64,000 nt of DNA. Source: Pristionchus mayeri. Taxonomy: Eukaryota > Nematoda > Chromadorea > Rhabditida > Neodiplogasteridae. Location of the stretch: the NCBI GenBank assembly GCA_036245805.1, contig BTRK01000001.1, positions 32,002,758-32,066,757 of the forward strand, written 5' to 3'. Below the pieces are notes generated by a model. It was given only the letters and a program-made list of their open reading frames with translations, ran no database searches and was not told the origin of the DNA. Shown here one piece after another: positions 12,101-24,251 of the stretch. The position numbers and the translations under genes were made by a program. Numbering within the stretch: the first letter of the stretch is position 1; every line of letters begins with the position of its first letter.

Positions 12101-14350
12101 GTTTCCATTCATGAACTCTAGTGAAATAGTGTGTTGAATGAGTCGCGCTGGGCTTCAGGCGGAGGAGGCAAATGTATTTATGGACACGCAAAATCAACGA
12201 GAAAACTTCCTGTTAGGGAAGGATTCAGACCCATTCAAATTGCCATTCAATGGCCTTCCCCCCATCCTTCCGAGTCTAGTTTCCTCCATTTTCCCCCTTT
12301 TTCTATTAGGAGATTTGCCAAATCTTCTAGATTATCCGGTGGTATCATCCTGAAATTCCTCGGGAAGCAGGAATTTCATTAAATTTCATGCTTTGTGCTT
12401 TGCACTTCCTGGTTGGTATTCTTAATTCACCGTCGCTTTTGGATGAATGGGGCGTCTGGAAGGCGACGGAATATCCTTCTGACAAGGGGATGGAAGGCTT
12501 TGTATGCCTAGACAGGCACCCTGTGACCTATCGCCCTTCCAATAGTCATTGGATTACGCCCAATTCATTGTCTCTCAGTCTCATCTGGCTCCGCCATTTC
12601 TCTTCGGCTCTGACATCTCGGCAAGATTAATTACAACAGAGAAGCGTGGGCTTAGTCTCTGATATCCTGCTCCTCTCCCCTCATTAATCAGTCGCCTTCG
12701 CAATCAATCTCCCCGCAGATTCCCGAAACTCTCGGCAGCCGCAGTTAATTTTGTTTACCTTCTGCACGTAGTCTGCTCTTCAAACCAGTTGTTGTTCGTT
12801 TTTTTGGTCGATCATAGAGGGCGAGAGAGCGTGGGAAAGAGAGAGAGTCATTCTCAGTATATTTCATTAGCTCAAGTGGCGCATTCTCAGTAGAGTGTTG
12901 GCACCTCGACGCGCTTCTCTCTCTGATTCTCTTCACATTGTGTGCTCTCTCGCTGTCTCTAACATGCGAGAGAGTGTGTAAAATGAAGAGAGTTACGGAT
13001 TCATTCTAGTGCATTCTCCGAGATTTCTCCCTAGCAAATCCTCACGGATGAGTTGCTCGGAGATTCGGGGAATATTAGCGCAGTTTCGAAACGATTGGCT
13101 GAGTCTCTGCAAGTTGCTTGATCTCTCGTACTATCTAGGATACTAGACAGCGTGAAATAGAGGGAGCGATTTCTCAGAGAGTGGGAACGGGCAAAAAACG
13201 TGCGGGAATTGCTCAGACACTCAACGTTTTTCAATATTTTGTGCTCAATTCGCTCTTTTCGTTCCTCTGTTTGCTCTTTCTCCCCCCCTGCTGATCCTCC
13301 CTGCTATCTTATCGCCTTATTCCGAGGCATACACACATACCTGACACTGATCTGATATCACTCTCCTGTCGTTACTACGTAAATAGTCAGTCCCCGATCG
13401 ATTGCCATATCGTACTCTGTCTTACTTTGGCTCCCGAAGGAAAGTGCAATAGGCTCTAGTGTTCTCGCCACGTAGATTAGAGACAGCGAGAGAGCGTGGG
13501 AAACGGAGAGCGGCAGAGAACGAGAGTACTAATGACTTCACCTTCTCCTTACCTGTCTCTGTCGTCACTACGTGACTCCAGATCGTTATCCGGCGTAACG
13601 AGTCGAACGGGCGATTCAAACGCAAGCGGGGGAGGCTAATACCCCCCCCCCCCGTTCTTCTCCAATCTAGGCCAGTCTGCACCTCTCTAGTTTCCCCGAT
13701 TCTGACTATCCTTGTTCCACTTGGGTCTCTAGTGCGCATACTTCACAGTCTCTCACCATCTCCCATGCTCTTTTGCTATCTTTTTTTCAGAAAAAAAGTC
13801 AGTAAACGAGAGTATTCGGCTCCATTTCATGCACAAATCGGAACGCGAGTCGAATATTTACTCTGTGACCGAAGCTTTGCGAAATCGAAAGTGAATCGGC
13901 ATTGCACATCCCGGAACCGCCGGCTTTCACTCCTTCTCCTCTCCCTCTCCCGTCCATCTCCCTTCCATCTCTCTCGCCCCGCTTCAGGCACTGTGCACAG
14001 TTTGCATTGAGAGCGAGAGAGAGATGGAGAGGCGAGGGGAGATTGTCGGGTAAAGAGCGATACTGCCTATTGATTCCACACCGCGCAAACTTTCGCACCT
14101 TTCTGACCATTTTCGTTCCATTTCCATCGCTTTTTTCGAGTCAGCACGACTCTTTCGTCCTTGAGACCCTCCGCGTTCCGCACGCTCTCTCGCCCGTCAG
14201 AGAACGACAGAAATGAGGAGGGCTAAATTGTCCATCTCTATTCCGAACCCTTCCCTCTTTCCGCCCTCGCATTTCTCTCTTCTTTCCCATTCTAGATTGT
14301 ATTTTGACTGCTCACTGTTTCGTTTCGGGGGTGCTTTCAGTAGTAGACAA
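9180..14350. repeat. Gene-free spacer full of degraded hairpin MITEs
   Basis: About 5 kb without a convincing exon. It is dominated by short, diverged inverted repeats of the type CTCTCGC...GCGAGAG, often ending in CTAGTG or CACTAG, i.e. old copies of the 112-bp palindromic MITE annotated at 11885-11996. One example is about 10260-10362, where GTTGGCAAGTCG pairs with CGATTTGCCATCACTA. Open frames here are chance products of this sequence. A homopolymer C run lies near 13641-13651. Confidence 0.6.
11885..11996. mobile_element. Palindromic 112-bp MITE, copy a (hAT-like)
   Basis: The sequence is an almost perfect hairpin with termini TAGTG(A/C)TGCC and GGCATCACTA and a short loop around CACCGGTCAGAC. 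The 8 bases on each side (ATGAGCAC and ATGAGCGT) match at 6 positions, consistent with an old 8-bp target duplication. Other copies are at 37495, 39800 and 56344, all the same length. Confidence 0.85.
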
Positions 14351-14525
14351 CGATTTTATCATTAAAAGTATTTTCTCCCGCGTTGAAGTTAGCACAGCTT
14401 CGAAGATACATGTCTTACTGTTGGCCATGGAAAAGCGACGATATCATTGCGTACATTTGCCTGGCCGCTTTTTTCGCGCGAGCCAACTTTTTAAGATGTA
14501 TATTTACAGCTATCTTTCAGATTAA

Positions 14526-17500
14526 ATGCCACTCTTCGAGGGCTCCTCCGGCTCCTCTGCGGAATCGAGTTCGAGTCAGGAATGTGAAGGTACGATTCAC
14601 GGGTTTTCATGAACTTCTTTTCCCGATAAAGTTTGAAATTTGTTACTGCAACAGCAGAGCATATTTTCCATACATGTGTTATATTTCGTCTCTGGATATG
14701 ATATAATACGACATGTTCAGACATTCACTTCATCAAGCCTCCGCTCGGTCCTCTGTCCGCCTTCGATTTGTTCGAGGACCAACTCGTCTTCTTCGAGGAA
14801 AAGTACAATCGGCTACTCGTCGTGAATCAGATTACCCAGGTGAACTTTGACCTTTCAAAGAGTGTTTCATTCAAACATTCCTCTTCACATAGCTCTCATC
14901 GCAATTGACATCAGTGAAACTGTTGGCGCACTATATTTTCACCCTCTTTTGTCCTAAAATTTAGCCTTTCAATCTGACTGAACACCGGATTATTTTTGAA
15001 ATATCTCATCGTATGCATCGTATCAAATGCATTGATTAATCGTAAGCAAAATATGCGCATAATTGAATTTTAGATCTCAAGTTGGGATTTATTGATGTTT
15101 TTACGTGGCAACGTTCCCTAGAAGCACTTTGAACAGCAGAAATGCACCATTTAACGTATTTTATCACCTTGGCCTCTCTGACAGTGCATTTCCAGGAATC
15201 TACCACCTACACCGTCCCAGCCGATTACCAGTTCGGCAAGTTCTACTGGGCCGCAGTTCACTTTGTTGACAGGTTCGCTCATTCTCGGTGCTCTGTGAAA
15301 CAAGTATGGATAGTCGATTAGCCGGTGGCTGTCCGGGACTGAAAATAAGAAGTGGAGATGAGATTACGTGCATCTCGATGGGCTTGAGGCGAAAACAGAT
15401 CGTTGATTGAGAGTAACTGGAATGATGCTGAGCTTTGATTGTCCTGTTTGTTCGTCATTTTGCATTTGGGTGACACTCAATTGCATGCAAGCAAGTAAAC
15501 AAGAGTAGTGTCTGTCAGAAGCAAAGAGCGGGAAGATTTATCAGGCTTAAAGACTCACTCCCAGACTGGCAGCGTCTGTCTGCTCAATCCCCATTCATTC
15601 CTAGGCGCCCTTACGTTATGACCACCTAACACCTCTTGAGAAAGAGATTAGTATCCTTAGGCGAATGTCATTTATTTCTAGATGCTCTACTTTAATTCCT
15701 CCTCAAACCTCTCGAAATATAGATTAGGCCTATTAAGAGTTGATTGCAAAATACTAAGGAGAAATCGAAGATCAAAGATCAGAATCTCCACTTCCAGACG
15801 TACCCTACTCTGCCTGCTCAAGCACCACTCTTCCCGTCTCTTCTCACTCGTCACACTCAGACTAAACGAGAAGGACAAGGTGAGAATGGGGAATGACAAC
15901 TGGAGGACTACGAGAATTCTAGACTTCGTAGATTTTCTGGAGTGCATTTATGGAAAGGGAGCATAGCTAACCTAGCTATTCTTTCTCGAATCATATATTA
16001 GACTTATGGATTCATGTACTTTTAACTGTAGCTGACTGAAGACTCTAGAGCTGTCGAGAAATACAAGATTGGGCCAGTGAGAATAACAACTGAAGTGTAT
16101 CGAGACTTCTAGAATCTGATTCTAAAACGAAATTCTAAATATGGTAAGAGAGTGGAAATCACTGCTTGCACCTTTAGAGCACCTACACTGTTTACAGTCC
16201 AAATCATATTGGGGTGTCCGGAAAGTTCGTATACTTTTTTTGTTTTTATTTTTTTATTCAATGCTTTACAATTCTCAGTGACCAATGTATGCCCCCTTCT
16301 TTCTCACTACCTCCCTCCAGCGATTGGGCAGGGTCTCGATTCCTCTCTTCCAGAATGCGGGTTTCTTCGAGACCGCCCAGTTCACGAAAGCCCTCACAAC
16401 TTCATCTCGATTCTTGAACTTCTTTCCTTTGCAGAATTCAGAGAGAGAGCGGAAGCAGTGGTAGTCGCATGGGGGGAGATCCGGGGAATACGGTGGATGG
16501 GGAATCCTCTCGATCTTCAGCTCGTCCATTTTCTTCTGGGTCATCTTCGCTCGATGTGGGCGAGCATTGTCCATCAGAAGAAGAATTTTGCCCTGGTTCA
16601 GGAGTCTGGGAGGGACTCTGATCGCGACATCTTCCAGTTGTTCAGAGAAGAGGTCGGCATTGATGCTGGTGCCAGGGGCGAGGATCTCCCAGTAGATGGG
16701 ACCGAGCACTGAGAAGAAGAAGCAGAGGAGTTCCTTCTTTCCGTGCTCTTCCTTCTTCGGGACGGGCGTGGGCTTCTCATCTGCATCCACCCATTGCAGT
16801 CTCCTCACAGGGTTATCGTACGTGATCCACTTCTCATCTGTAGCGATGATGGAATTGACCCATCGAAGATTGGATCTACGATGGAGTAATTCCCGACAGA
16901 CTTGAACACGATTTTTCAGCTGTTCGGGGGAGAGGTCATGGGGAATCACTTGTGGGAGTATCGGCTTCTTCCCAGATCGATGGAGGATATCGGACACCGT
17001 TGATCTGGGAGTACCAGTATCCTTCTTCAACTCACGCACACTGGCCATGGGCTTGCGCTTCAGTGTGCGAACAACGAGAGGCTGATCGAGGGAGGGAGGG
17101 CGTCCAGAGCGGGGTTGATCATCGAGACCAAACTCCCCTTTCTTGAAGCGGGAGAACCACTAGCAGAAGGGTATGGAGGGGGCGTCAGCTCCTTCCGACT
17201 GGGCCAGGGCAGAGTGGGCCTCCTTCACGGATCGGCCAAGACGGTAGTAATGAAGTAAAACTGCTCGGAGGTAGAGATGGGAGTCCATCACAAGAATCAA
17301 TGTAGCAACTAGGAGACTGATTAAATCCTCTCACTACTCAACGTCAGAATGATGCAATACATTGTTGACAAACAGATTGCGCAATCACTGCATTTGATCG
17401 CGAACTGACTTTTTTCCGAAGCATTATACGAACTTTCCGGACACCCCAATACTTTGAGATGTGAAATTCCCAATTTCTCGGAATACTACGGAAAACCTTT

Positions 17501-20500
17501 AGCTGATTAATTTCAGAACTGCACATTCCTCGACGAGTCACTGACTGACATCTCTATTGACGGCTATCAGGTACTCAATCAGTCAGTGATGTGGCACTTC
17601 AATCAAACACAAACTTTAGTTCTATGTTTAGAACTAAAGGGTGACTGGTTGAATGACAACCTGTAATCTCCTTGAGTAGTATGGCTTGAACGAGAACTCG
17701 AATGAATACGGTGGATAGTCAGTTGTCAATCGAATAAAGATAAAAAATCATGCTAATCGATAAATTGCAGATCTGGTCCCAGCGCGCGCAGCTCCCGCAC
17801 ACTTTCCACTACAGTTTCTCGAGCAAGAAAATGCGCAAAAAGTCGGCCAAAGAGAAAAGAAAGTTGACCAAGAGCGTCTCCGATCGAACACTATTCAGGA
17901 ATCAGGTGAATTTTTAATTTTAATTTTTGTTAATTAACATTTGCGAAACATCCTGAAGAGTTTGATATCTAGTCTTTACGCGTGTTGACGATTTTCCGTT
18001 TTCCCCACCATCTTGCAAACATTACTAGACGAAAACATGAGGGCATCAGAACTGAAAATAACGCAAAATGAATAAAATTCAGATAAAATTCAGATGGCCC
18101 AAGCGATCGAAGCGGAGAGCACTTCTGTTGAGACGAAGTCACTGCAACCCATCGTCAGCCATCGGAGAACCGTGAGCTTATTCTTGTATTGCTCCTTCTT
18201 ACATTCACCAGTGTTCGAGAATTGGTCACTTTACAGTTAATTTCAAAATCGATTAGAAAAAAATGTGACTTAGCATGCGTAAACGTAACTCTCAAATTCA
18301 TTTCAAAATCCGAAAATGAAGTGCTTTCAATGTTAGAGCCACTGCTTATAATTGTACTAGGGCTTTCGAGTGGCTTCATACTTTCGAGCGAGGATGTGAC
18401 TGTGAGAGTATTACGAAATAAACTTAAAAAGCAAGGTCTGGATTCAGACGTCGACGGAGTCCGCCTCGACGACGCTGGACGTCCCCCGACTCCATCACAA
18501 CAGCGAGGACGAACCAGCGGCAACGGAAGTCGTGATGCTCGAGGCGACTGTAACTGATGGTGAGCATTGCTCTCGCGGAGCATATTAGAGCTATACCCAA
18601 CATAAAATTTCAATCATAATTAGTGAAACTATTGTCGTACGGGAGTGTCATTCATGTAGTATGATGAATCAGGATTTTCTGTATTTTCGACTGGTTCTCT
18701 GTAACTAATAGACTATGATAGGAAGAGTGCCACCTACCCAAGCCGATTAGGCTAATTCCTATGGAGTAGAACGAGTCAGAACGGATTATGATTAGCTGAT
18801 ATTTTGGGCAGTTGTTCCATCGATTCGTCACAGTAAATGGACTTTAATATTAGCTCATTCGTTTTGAACACTGCCTCGAAATCCTCATTTTAAACTCACT
18901 CTTAAATTGGTATTCACACTTCGATATGTTCTGGTAAAATCGACCACGTTCGAGCATAAAATATCGAAACTAATGCAGCAGATAGATGAAGGTTAAAGAT
19001 CAAAGATCCATTCATGTATTGGTGACCTTCCTTCCAGGTCGCATTCTCCACCGCGTGCTCTCCGTGGGTAAGAAGGCAGTGAGGGTGAGGCTGAGTGGCA
19101 GCGGGAAGAGAAGAGCACTCGGAGACAGCGTGAGAATCAAGCAGAGCACCCGGTGAGATACAGTACCTTTCGATGAGTAGGGTACGGTAGTTTTGAGCAG
19201 AGTAAGATACGGTGGTTTTGGTGATGGTCCGTTCAACATCATCCGTGCATTGTTAGAATCACATTTCGATATTCTAACCCGATTCCTTACCTTCCAAAAT
19301 TCATACTATATTTTTCCAAACCAAATTAGTAAGACGCACGCTTTCTGATCAGAAAGATATGAGAATAATCTCAAAGATTTCTTCATGAATTGAGCAAATG
19401 AAGCAGTACATGAATATAATACACTATCTGAGATAATCGGAATAGACTTGGCACTGGCCGAAAATTCGAATTCCTGCTAACTTCACCAGTAGGTCGGCCT
19501 CCACGAGGGAAACCGACGAGCATCGGCAGAATGTCGATCCGCATCCGCGCGGGCGGGGCGCGGAATTTGAAAAATTAACTACGGTAGCTTCGAAATTTTA
19601 AAAGCGACTCCTATGACTGCGGCGGTAGGGGCGCTGCATCCCTTGACAAATTCTAAGACTTTTTTACTCCGCAGAGTTTTTCGATCAGATTCCATCTAAC
19701 GCCTGAAATCGATAATTCCACTTTCAGTTCGTACATGAAAGCAGTTCCCCAGAATTTTTTCAAAAACTCCCCTAAATATTATTGGTGATCTAGCTTCTGC
19801 TTGACTCGATACATTCTCCCGTAGAACAGCGCGATTCAACAAGACGCGTAAGTTGGTCAACATGAATTTTGAATGAATTATGGTGTAATTTTTAGGTTAC
19901 GGTATGCGAGTGCGAAGTTAGGGCGACATTTCCCAACAGGTGTTAAATGGTCTGAAAATCAATTTGAAGCTATCCTACACCAATTGGGAAAATTCGTCTA
20001 ACTTTGTGCACTCACCTACAGTAACCCAAAAATTACACCATAATTCATTTTGACCAACTTACGCGCCTAGTTGAATCGCGCTGTTCTACGGGAGTAGGTG
20101 TCGATTCAAGCAGAAGCTAGATCACCAATAATATTTAGGGGAGTTCTTGAAAAATTTCTGGGGAACTGCTTTCATGTACGAAACAAAAGTTGAATTATCG
20201 ATTTCCGGCCTTAGATGGAATCTGATCGAAAAACTCTCCGAAGTAAAAAAAGTCTTAGAATTTGTCAAGGAATGCAGCGCCCCTACCCCCGCAGTGATTG
20301 GAGTCGATATAAAAATTTCGAAGCTACCGTAGTTAATTTGTCGATATCCGCGCCCGCGATTGCGCGGATGCGGATCGCAAATCTGGCGATGCTCGTCGAT
20401 TTCCCTCGTGGAGGCCGACCAATTGGCGACGTCAGTAGGAATTATAATTATCGGCCAGTGCCAAGTCGCTGAAGAAATATGTTGATTCTCTCAGATAGTC

Positions 20501-23500
20501 TGTTATATGCCAGATTATCATGATTATTTGTAAAATTTCAGACTCTCCGCTCCTCCCTCGCCCACCTTCAGCAGGGATTACCCAACTGCTACCACGCCTC
20601 CTATTCTAATTGCAGGACAGGTTAGAGAAATTAATCTTTAATCTTTAATCTTTATCGCCAACGCATGAAGCGCCGTCAAGGGAAGGACAAGTGGGGAGAG
20701 TAGGTTGGCCTTTTAGCTCGATCAAAGCGAGCTCAGGGGATGGGGGGTGGTGGAATATGGCAGTTACATGTTACAATCGTATTCGTGAGGATGATAGGAT
20801 CAAGTCAGGGGAATCTCGGATTTGTTTACGGAACAATGGACGGGAAGAGAGTACTAATGGGTCAGGGAGGGTATTCCAGAGCGGTAGGACTCTACTAGCA
20901 CATGTTGAAAACGATGCTGGCACTCTGAATGGGACAGCAATGCGCAGACTATTGGAAGATCGTAAGTCACGAGTGAGCGGAGCAATCGTGTACAAGTCAG
21001 CAGAGTCGTGGTGCACGTGTTTGTGAATGGAATCGTATACAAAAAACATATCGCGAACTGCACGGCGATACTCAAGGGTTTCAAGTTTGAATTTCTTTAG
21101 TCGATCAGGATAAGATAGAGGGGAAATAGAACAACGTCGGAAAATTCTCCTTGTGAATTCTCGCTGCACAGATTCTAGCTCATTTACTAGACCAACTGAT
21201 GTGGGATTCCAGATTATAGTGGAAGATTCTAATAGAGGGCGTATGTATATTGAGTATGCTTTTACAAGAAGTTCGGGAGATTTGGAGTGAAACGATCTCA
21301 ATTAATTCGATTAATTTTTAAAATACAAAAAAGTCATTACTCGATGGCCTACCGCAACCACTCCATGTCCAGGCCGTCTTCATCAACAAGCACTCGCCCT
21401 CGGAAGCGCTCATCATCCCGGTGAAGGAGGGTATCACCAGCAGCCTGCTTGGAGCGCTGGCCGAGAGGATACGGTATCGATTTTCTGCATTCACCGGTAC
21501 AGTAACCCTTTAGCGGTATGCCTGGTATTGATTGGCTATCGTAATCAGCTAAATTCTCTGTTTACAGTAAGCCCTCTGCATCCCGTCGCATCTCTCCCAC
21601 CCTCTACCGTCTCTGGGGCAATCCGCCTCCTTCGGCTGAGGGCGCCGTCTGGAGTGACTTCCATGTCGAGGAGGGCAAGGGAGCCTGTGTGGCGGTGCAG
21701 GCGAGTGACCTACCATGATTATCGATTGATGCATACCCGGAATACTCTTGTTGACTTCTCCTAGAAGCACTGTGAGAAAGTCGTTTAAAAATAGGGTGAA
21801 GTACACCTTCAATAGTAAGAAAGATGCTGATCATTCTGACCAATAGATTACAATCATAGTTGCCCAGCACTGGCGGCGGCTTGTCAGGCAGTGCTCATCC
21901 ATGAACCCCTATTCATGCCATTTTGTCAGGCAGTGCTCAACGACGTATAGGGGGTCATGGTCAAAAAATTGATTGTAGGTCATGGGTAGGTCAGGACTAA
22001 GTACTGTACCAATCGATAGTACAGTACTTCCTGATACCGTATATAGCTACCGTAATCCCGATTATCGCCAACTAACTTTTTTTCAAAAATTGAAAATACC
22101 GTACCCTAATTAAAAAGTCAAATTACCGTATCCAATCGATAGTACAGTACCACCAAATACCGTATCCCATTACAGTAACCCCGACTATCACGAACTAACT
22201 GTATTTTTAAGATGTCCTGGTAACGTGTACAATCGGTCTGGTGTCGTGAACGATCGATTGTACAGTACCCAACAGACTACCGTAACCCAGTTCCTTGGGT
22301 CAGATCTAGTTCCTTGGGTCAAACATTTTTCTAAAAATCCTAAATCGATAATAAAATTATTTTGAAGTATCGTACCGTATCTCTCAATACTGTCGAATCA
22401 TTTTAAAATCGAATTAGGATTTTTAGAAAAATGTTTAACAATTTTAGAAATATGTTTGACCCAAGGAACTAGATCTGACCCAAGGAACTGGGTTACGGTA
22501 GTCTGTTGGGTACTGTACAATCGATCGTTCACGACACCAGGCTGATTGTGGACGTTACCAGGACATCTTAAAAATAAAGTTAGTTCGTGATAGTCGGGGT
22601 TACGGTAGTGAGATACGGTATTTGGTGGTACTGTACTATCGATTGGATACGGTAATTTGACTTTTTAATTAGGGTACGGTATTTTCAATTTTTGAAAACA
22701 TCAGTTTACGGTAATCGGGGTTACGGTAGCTATATACGGTATCAGGAAGTACTGTACTATCGATTGGTACAGTACTTAGTCTTGAACTACCCATGACCTA
22801 CCATCAATTTTTTGACCATGACCGTCGTTGATACGTCGTTGAGCATACGTCGTTGAGCACTGCCTGACAAAAAACGTGTCAGGCAGTGCTCATCCATGAA
22901 TGGGGGGTCATGGGGGTCGCCGGCGGCGTGGGCAACTATGATTACAATGTTCACTAGAGATTGCTGGAAACATCGTTCACATGAGATGTGCTCGGTGTTC
23001 TTTAATCTCTGATCTTTGATCTTGCAGGACGAGAACTCCTCCGAGGTCTCGATGTGGATGCTGGAGGTGGTGAGCGAAAACCCGCTGAGGATGGAGTGGA
23101 AGAGAGAGGTTAGTCGAAACTTGTCCTTGAAAGCAATGAAGAACAAATTTTTCACACTTCACTTCTTCTTAGTTCACACGATTTTTCGCTCTCTATAGAC
23201 TTCTAAATTTACCAATTCCAGAATGACAGCCTAATTCTTATCTTTTTAAAATGCCATTCTCCTTACGCTAATAAATACCTTTTGAAAAATACCGAACACC
23301 CGCTTACGAAGATAATTGTACCTATTTTATAAATGTTCAGAACTCGCTGCCCACGTCCGTAATGTGCGAGAGAGTGAGCGAAATGCGTCTGTCGATGTCG
23401 CCAGATAACAAGGTTTGTTTTCGATTTTATCGTTCCGCGAGTCGCCACAATTTACGAATGCGCACTAAACACAGTAAATGCCAATCACTATAAAACAAAT

Positions 23501-23605
23501 CAACAATTGCAGGCGTGTCTCCGCGGGAATCGCTTCTCTTCCGAAACGAGCGATGAAGTCAGCCCCTTCTGCATGACCTTCGACCGGATCAAACTAGCTG
23601 TATGA
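14526..23605 (+). CDS. Divergent Grainyhead/CP2-like protein (tentative)
   Basis: Fifteen exons join in phase to 469 aa: 14526-14589, 14721-14839, 15196-15272, 15783-15879, 17517-17570, 17771-17905, 18094-18171, 18448-18559, 19038-19152, 20542-20620, 21373-21473, 21568-21700 (GC donor), 23028-23108, 23341-23412 and 23513-23605. The N-terminus is Ser-rich. Residues about 22-85 (PPLGPLSAFDLFEDQLVFF, then a GK...VHFVDR block) follow the spacing of the start of CP2 DNA-binding domains. A basic Lys/Arg cluster (KKMRKKSAKEKRKL) follows at about residues 155-170. Residues about 310-410 (EALIIPVKEG, LYRLWG, then VAVQDENSSEVSMWMLEV) resemble the ubiquitin-like dimerisation fold at the C-terminus of Grainyhead/CP2 factors. 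The resemblance is by pattern only, and most of the CP2 core is not obvious. If correct, it is a reduced transcription factor; otherwise it is a nematode orphan. Downstream lie degraded tandem copies of parts of the same gene. Confidence 0.7.
16209..17449 (-). mobile_element. Mariner transposon, 1241 bp, TA-flanked
   Basis: Matching terminal inverted repeats (TTGGGGTGTCCGGAAAGTTC on the left and its complement ending at 17449 on the right) are flanked by TA at 16207-16208 and 17450-17451, the mariner target duplication. The element lies in intron 4 of the CP2-like gene, with its transposase antisense to the host. Confidence 0.95.
16275..17288 (-). pseudogene. Mariner transposase with one premature stop
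   Basis: From the ATG at 17288 one frame runs to the stop at 16275 (337 codons plus stop, normal for mariner). It is interrupted only by a single TAG at 17161-17163 in the N-terminal HTH region, where the context reads FC-stop-WFSRFKKGEF. The catalytic triad is DD34D: ATDEKW, then LLLMDNARPHRA, then YSPDLPPCDYH with exactly 34 residues between the second and third Asp. The inverted repeats are intact. Apart from this stop the gene looks fresh, so inactivation may be recent. Confidence 0.9.
19446..20469. mobile_element. Long foldback element, about 1.02 kb
   Basis: The termini GACTTGGCACTGGCCG and CGGCCAGTGCCAAGTC are inverted, and the two arms (about 490 bp each) stay complementary almost to the centre near 19950. 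Shared blocks include GTAGGTCGGCCTCCACGAGG against its complement. No coding capacity is seen. It lies in intron 9 of the CP2-like gene. I could not fix a target duplication. Confidence 0.85.
20631..21300 (-). mobile_element. 5'-truncated CR1 retrotransposon fragment
   Basis: The minus-strand frame (21301-20771) reads the C-terminal part of a CR1 reverse transcriptase: [19 protein letters not shown], then [11 protein letters not shown], then RIAVPFRVPASFSTCASR. It is homologous to the thumb region of the CR1 at 4.5-8.2 kb but from a different subfamily. The 3' end carries a heptamer tail (TTTAATC repeated, 20631-20652). It sits in intron 10 of the CP2-like gene, starting 10 bases after the splice donor. 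Confidence 0.85.
21855..22940. mobile_element. 1.09-kb foldback element with 8-bp target duplication
   Basis: ATTACAAT occurs at 21847-21854 and again at 22941-22948, exactly flanking inverted termini CATAGTTGCCCA and GGGCAACTATG. The two arms are long and nearly complementary, and are rich in TACCGTA/TACGGTA and GTACTGTACTATCGATTG. No ORF is present. An 8-bp duplication is the hallmark of hAT-type transposases. Related partial copies lie at 30480-30590 and 42785-43055. It lies in intron 12 of the CP2-like gene. Confidence 0.9.
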
Positions 23606-24077
23606 TCTACCCCCCCCTCCCTCCACCCCTCAACACCCGTGTTGGAGTGAAGCCCAGAGCAAGATAATCATAGTCAATTTCTTTAAAAAATTAACTCCAA
23701 TACTAAATTCTGGAACTCCAATAGTTGTTCGAATTCCAACTAAAGAAAGGAGGAATGAATATGCATGAGGCTTCTATGTCCGTACTCTCCCCGATTCTTC
23801 TGTGATTTTCCCAGACTTATCCCTCTTTCTCGATCATCATCACTACTGTACATTCCTCTCCCTGTAGCAGTACCGGTCCACCCTCATATTGTACGTGCAA
23901 TGATAAAGTGTACAACGAATGATGAGTGCATACTTGGGCAAATATCACAATATCGCTCACTGGTTCAACCACAAAACCAACATCTGATGGTGTTCCCATC
24001 AAAGTTTGAAATAAGATCTTCTGAAATAACAATTTCCGAGCAATTCGCAACAAAAATGTTTCCAATTTGCAATTCAG
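23606..24077. other. Spacer between the CP2-like gene and its degraded copy
   Basis: No exon is seen. From about 23770 the sequence is closely related to 34145-34440 and precedes the copied exon 2 in both places. This defines the upstream part of a segmental duplication unit. Confidence 0.6.
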
Positions 24078-24199
24078 ACATTCACTTCATCAAGCCTCCG
24101 CTCGGTCCTCTGTCCGCCTTGGATTTGTTCGAGGACCAACTCGTTTTTTTCCAGAATAAGTATAATCTACTACTCGTCGTGATTCGGATTGATCAGTTG
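24078..24199 (+). pseudogene. Degraded copy of CP2-like exon 2 (copy 2)
   Basis: The translation keeps IHFIKPPLGPLSALDLFEDQ and most of the rest of exon 2 of the gene at 14.5 kb, but the splice donor GTGAAC has become TTGATC. Downstream intron-2 sequence can also be recognised before it is cut by the TTAA insertion at 24248. It is part of a degraded tandem copy whose 3' exons are at 33.4-33.9 kb. Confidence 0.8.
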
Positions 24200-24251
24200 A
24201 TCTTTGATCTTTCGAAGACTGGATCATTTCAGGCCATTTTGCTAATATTAA

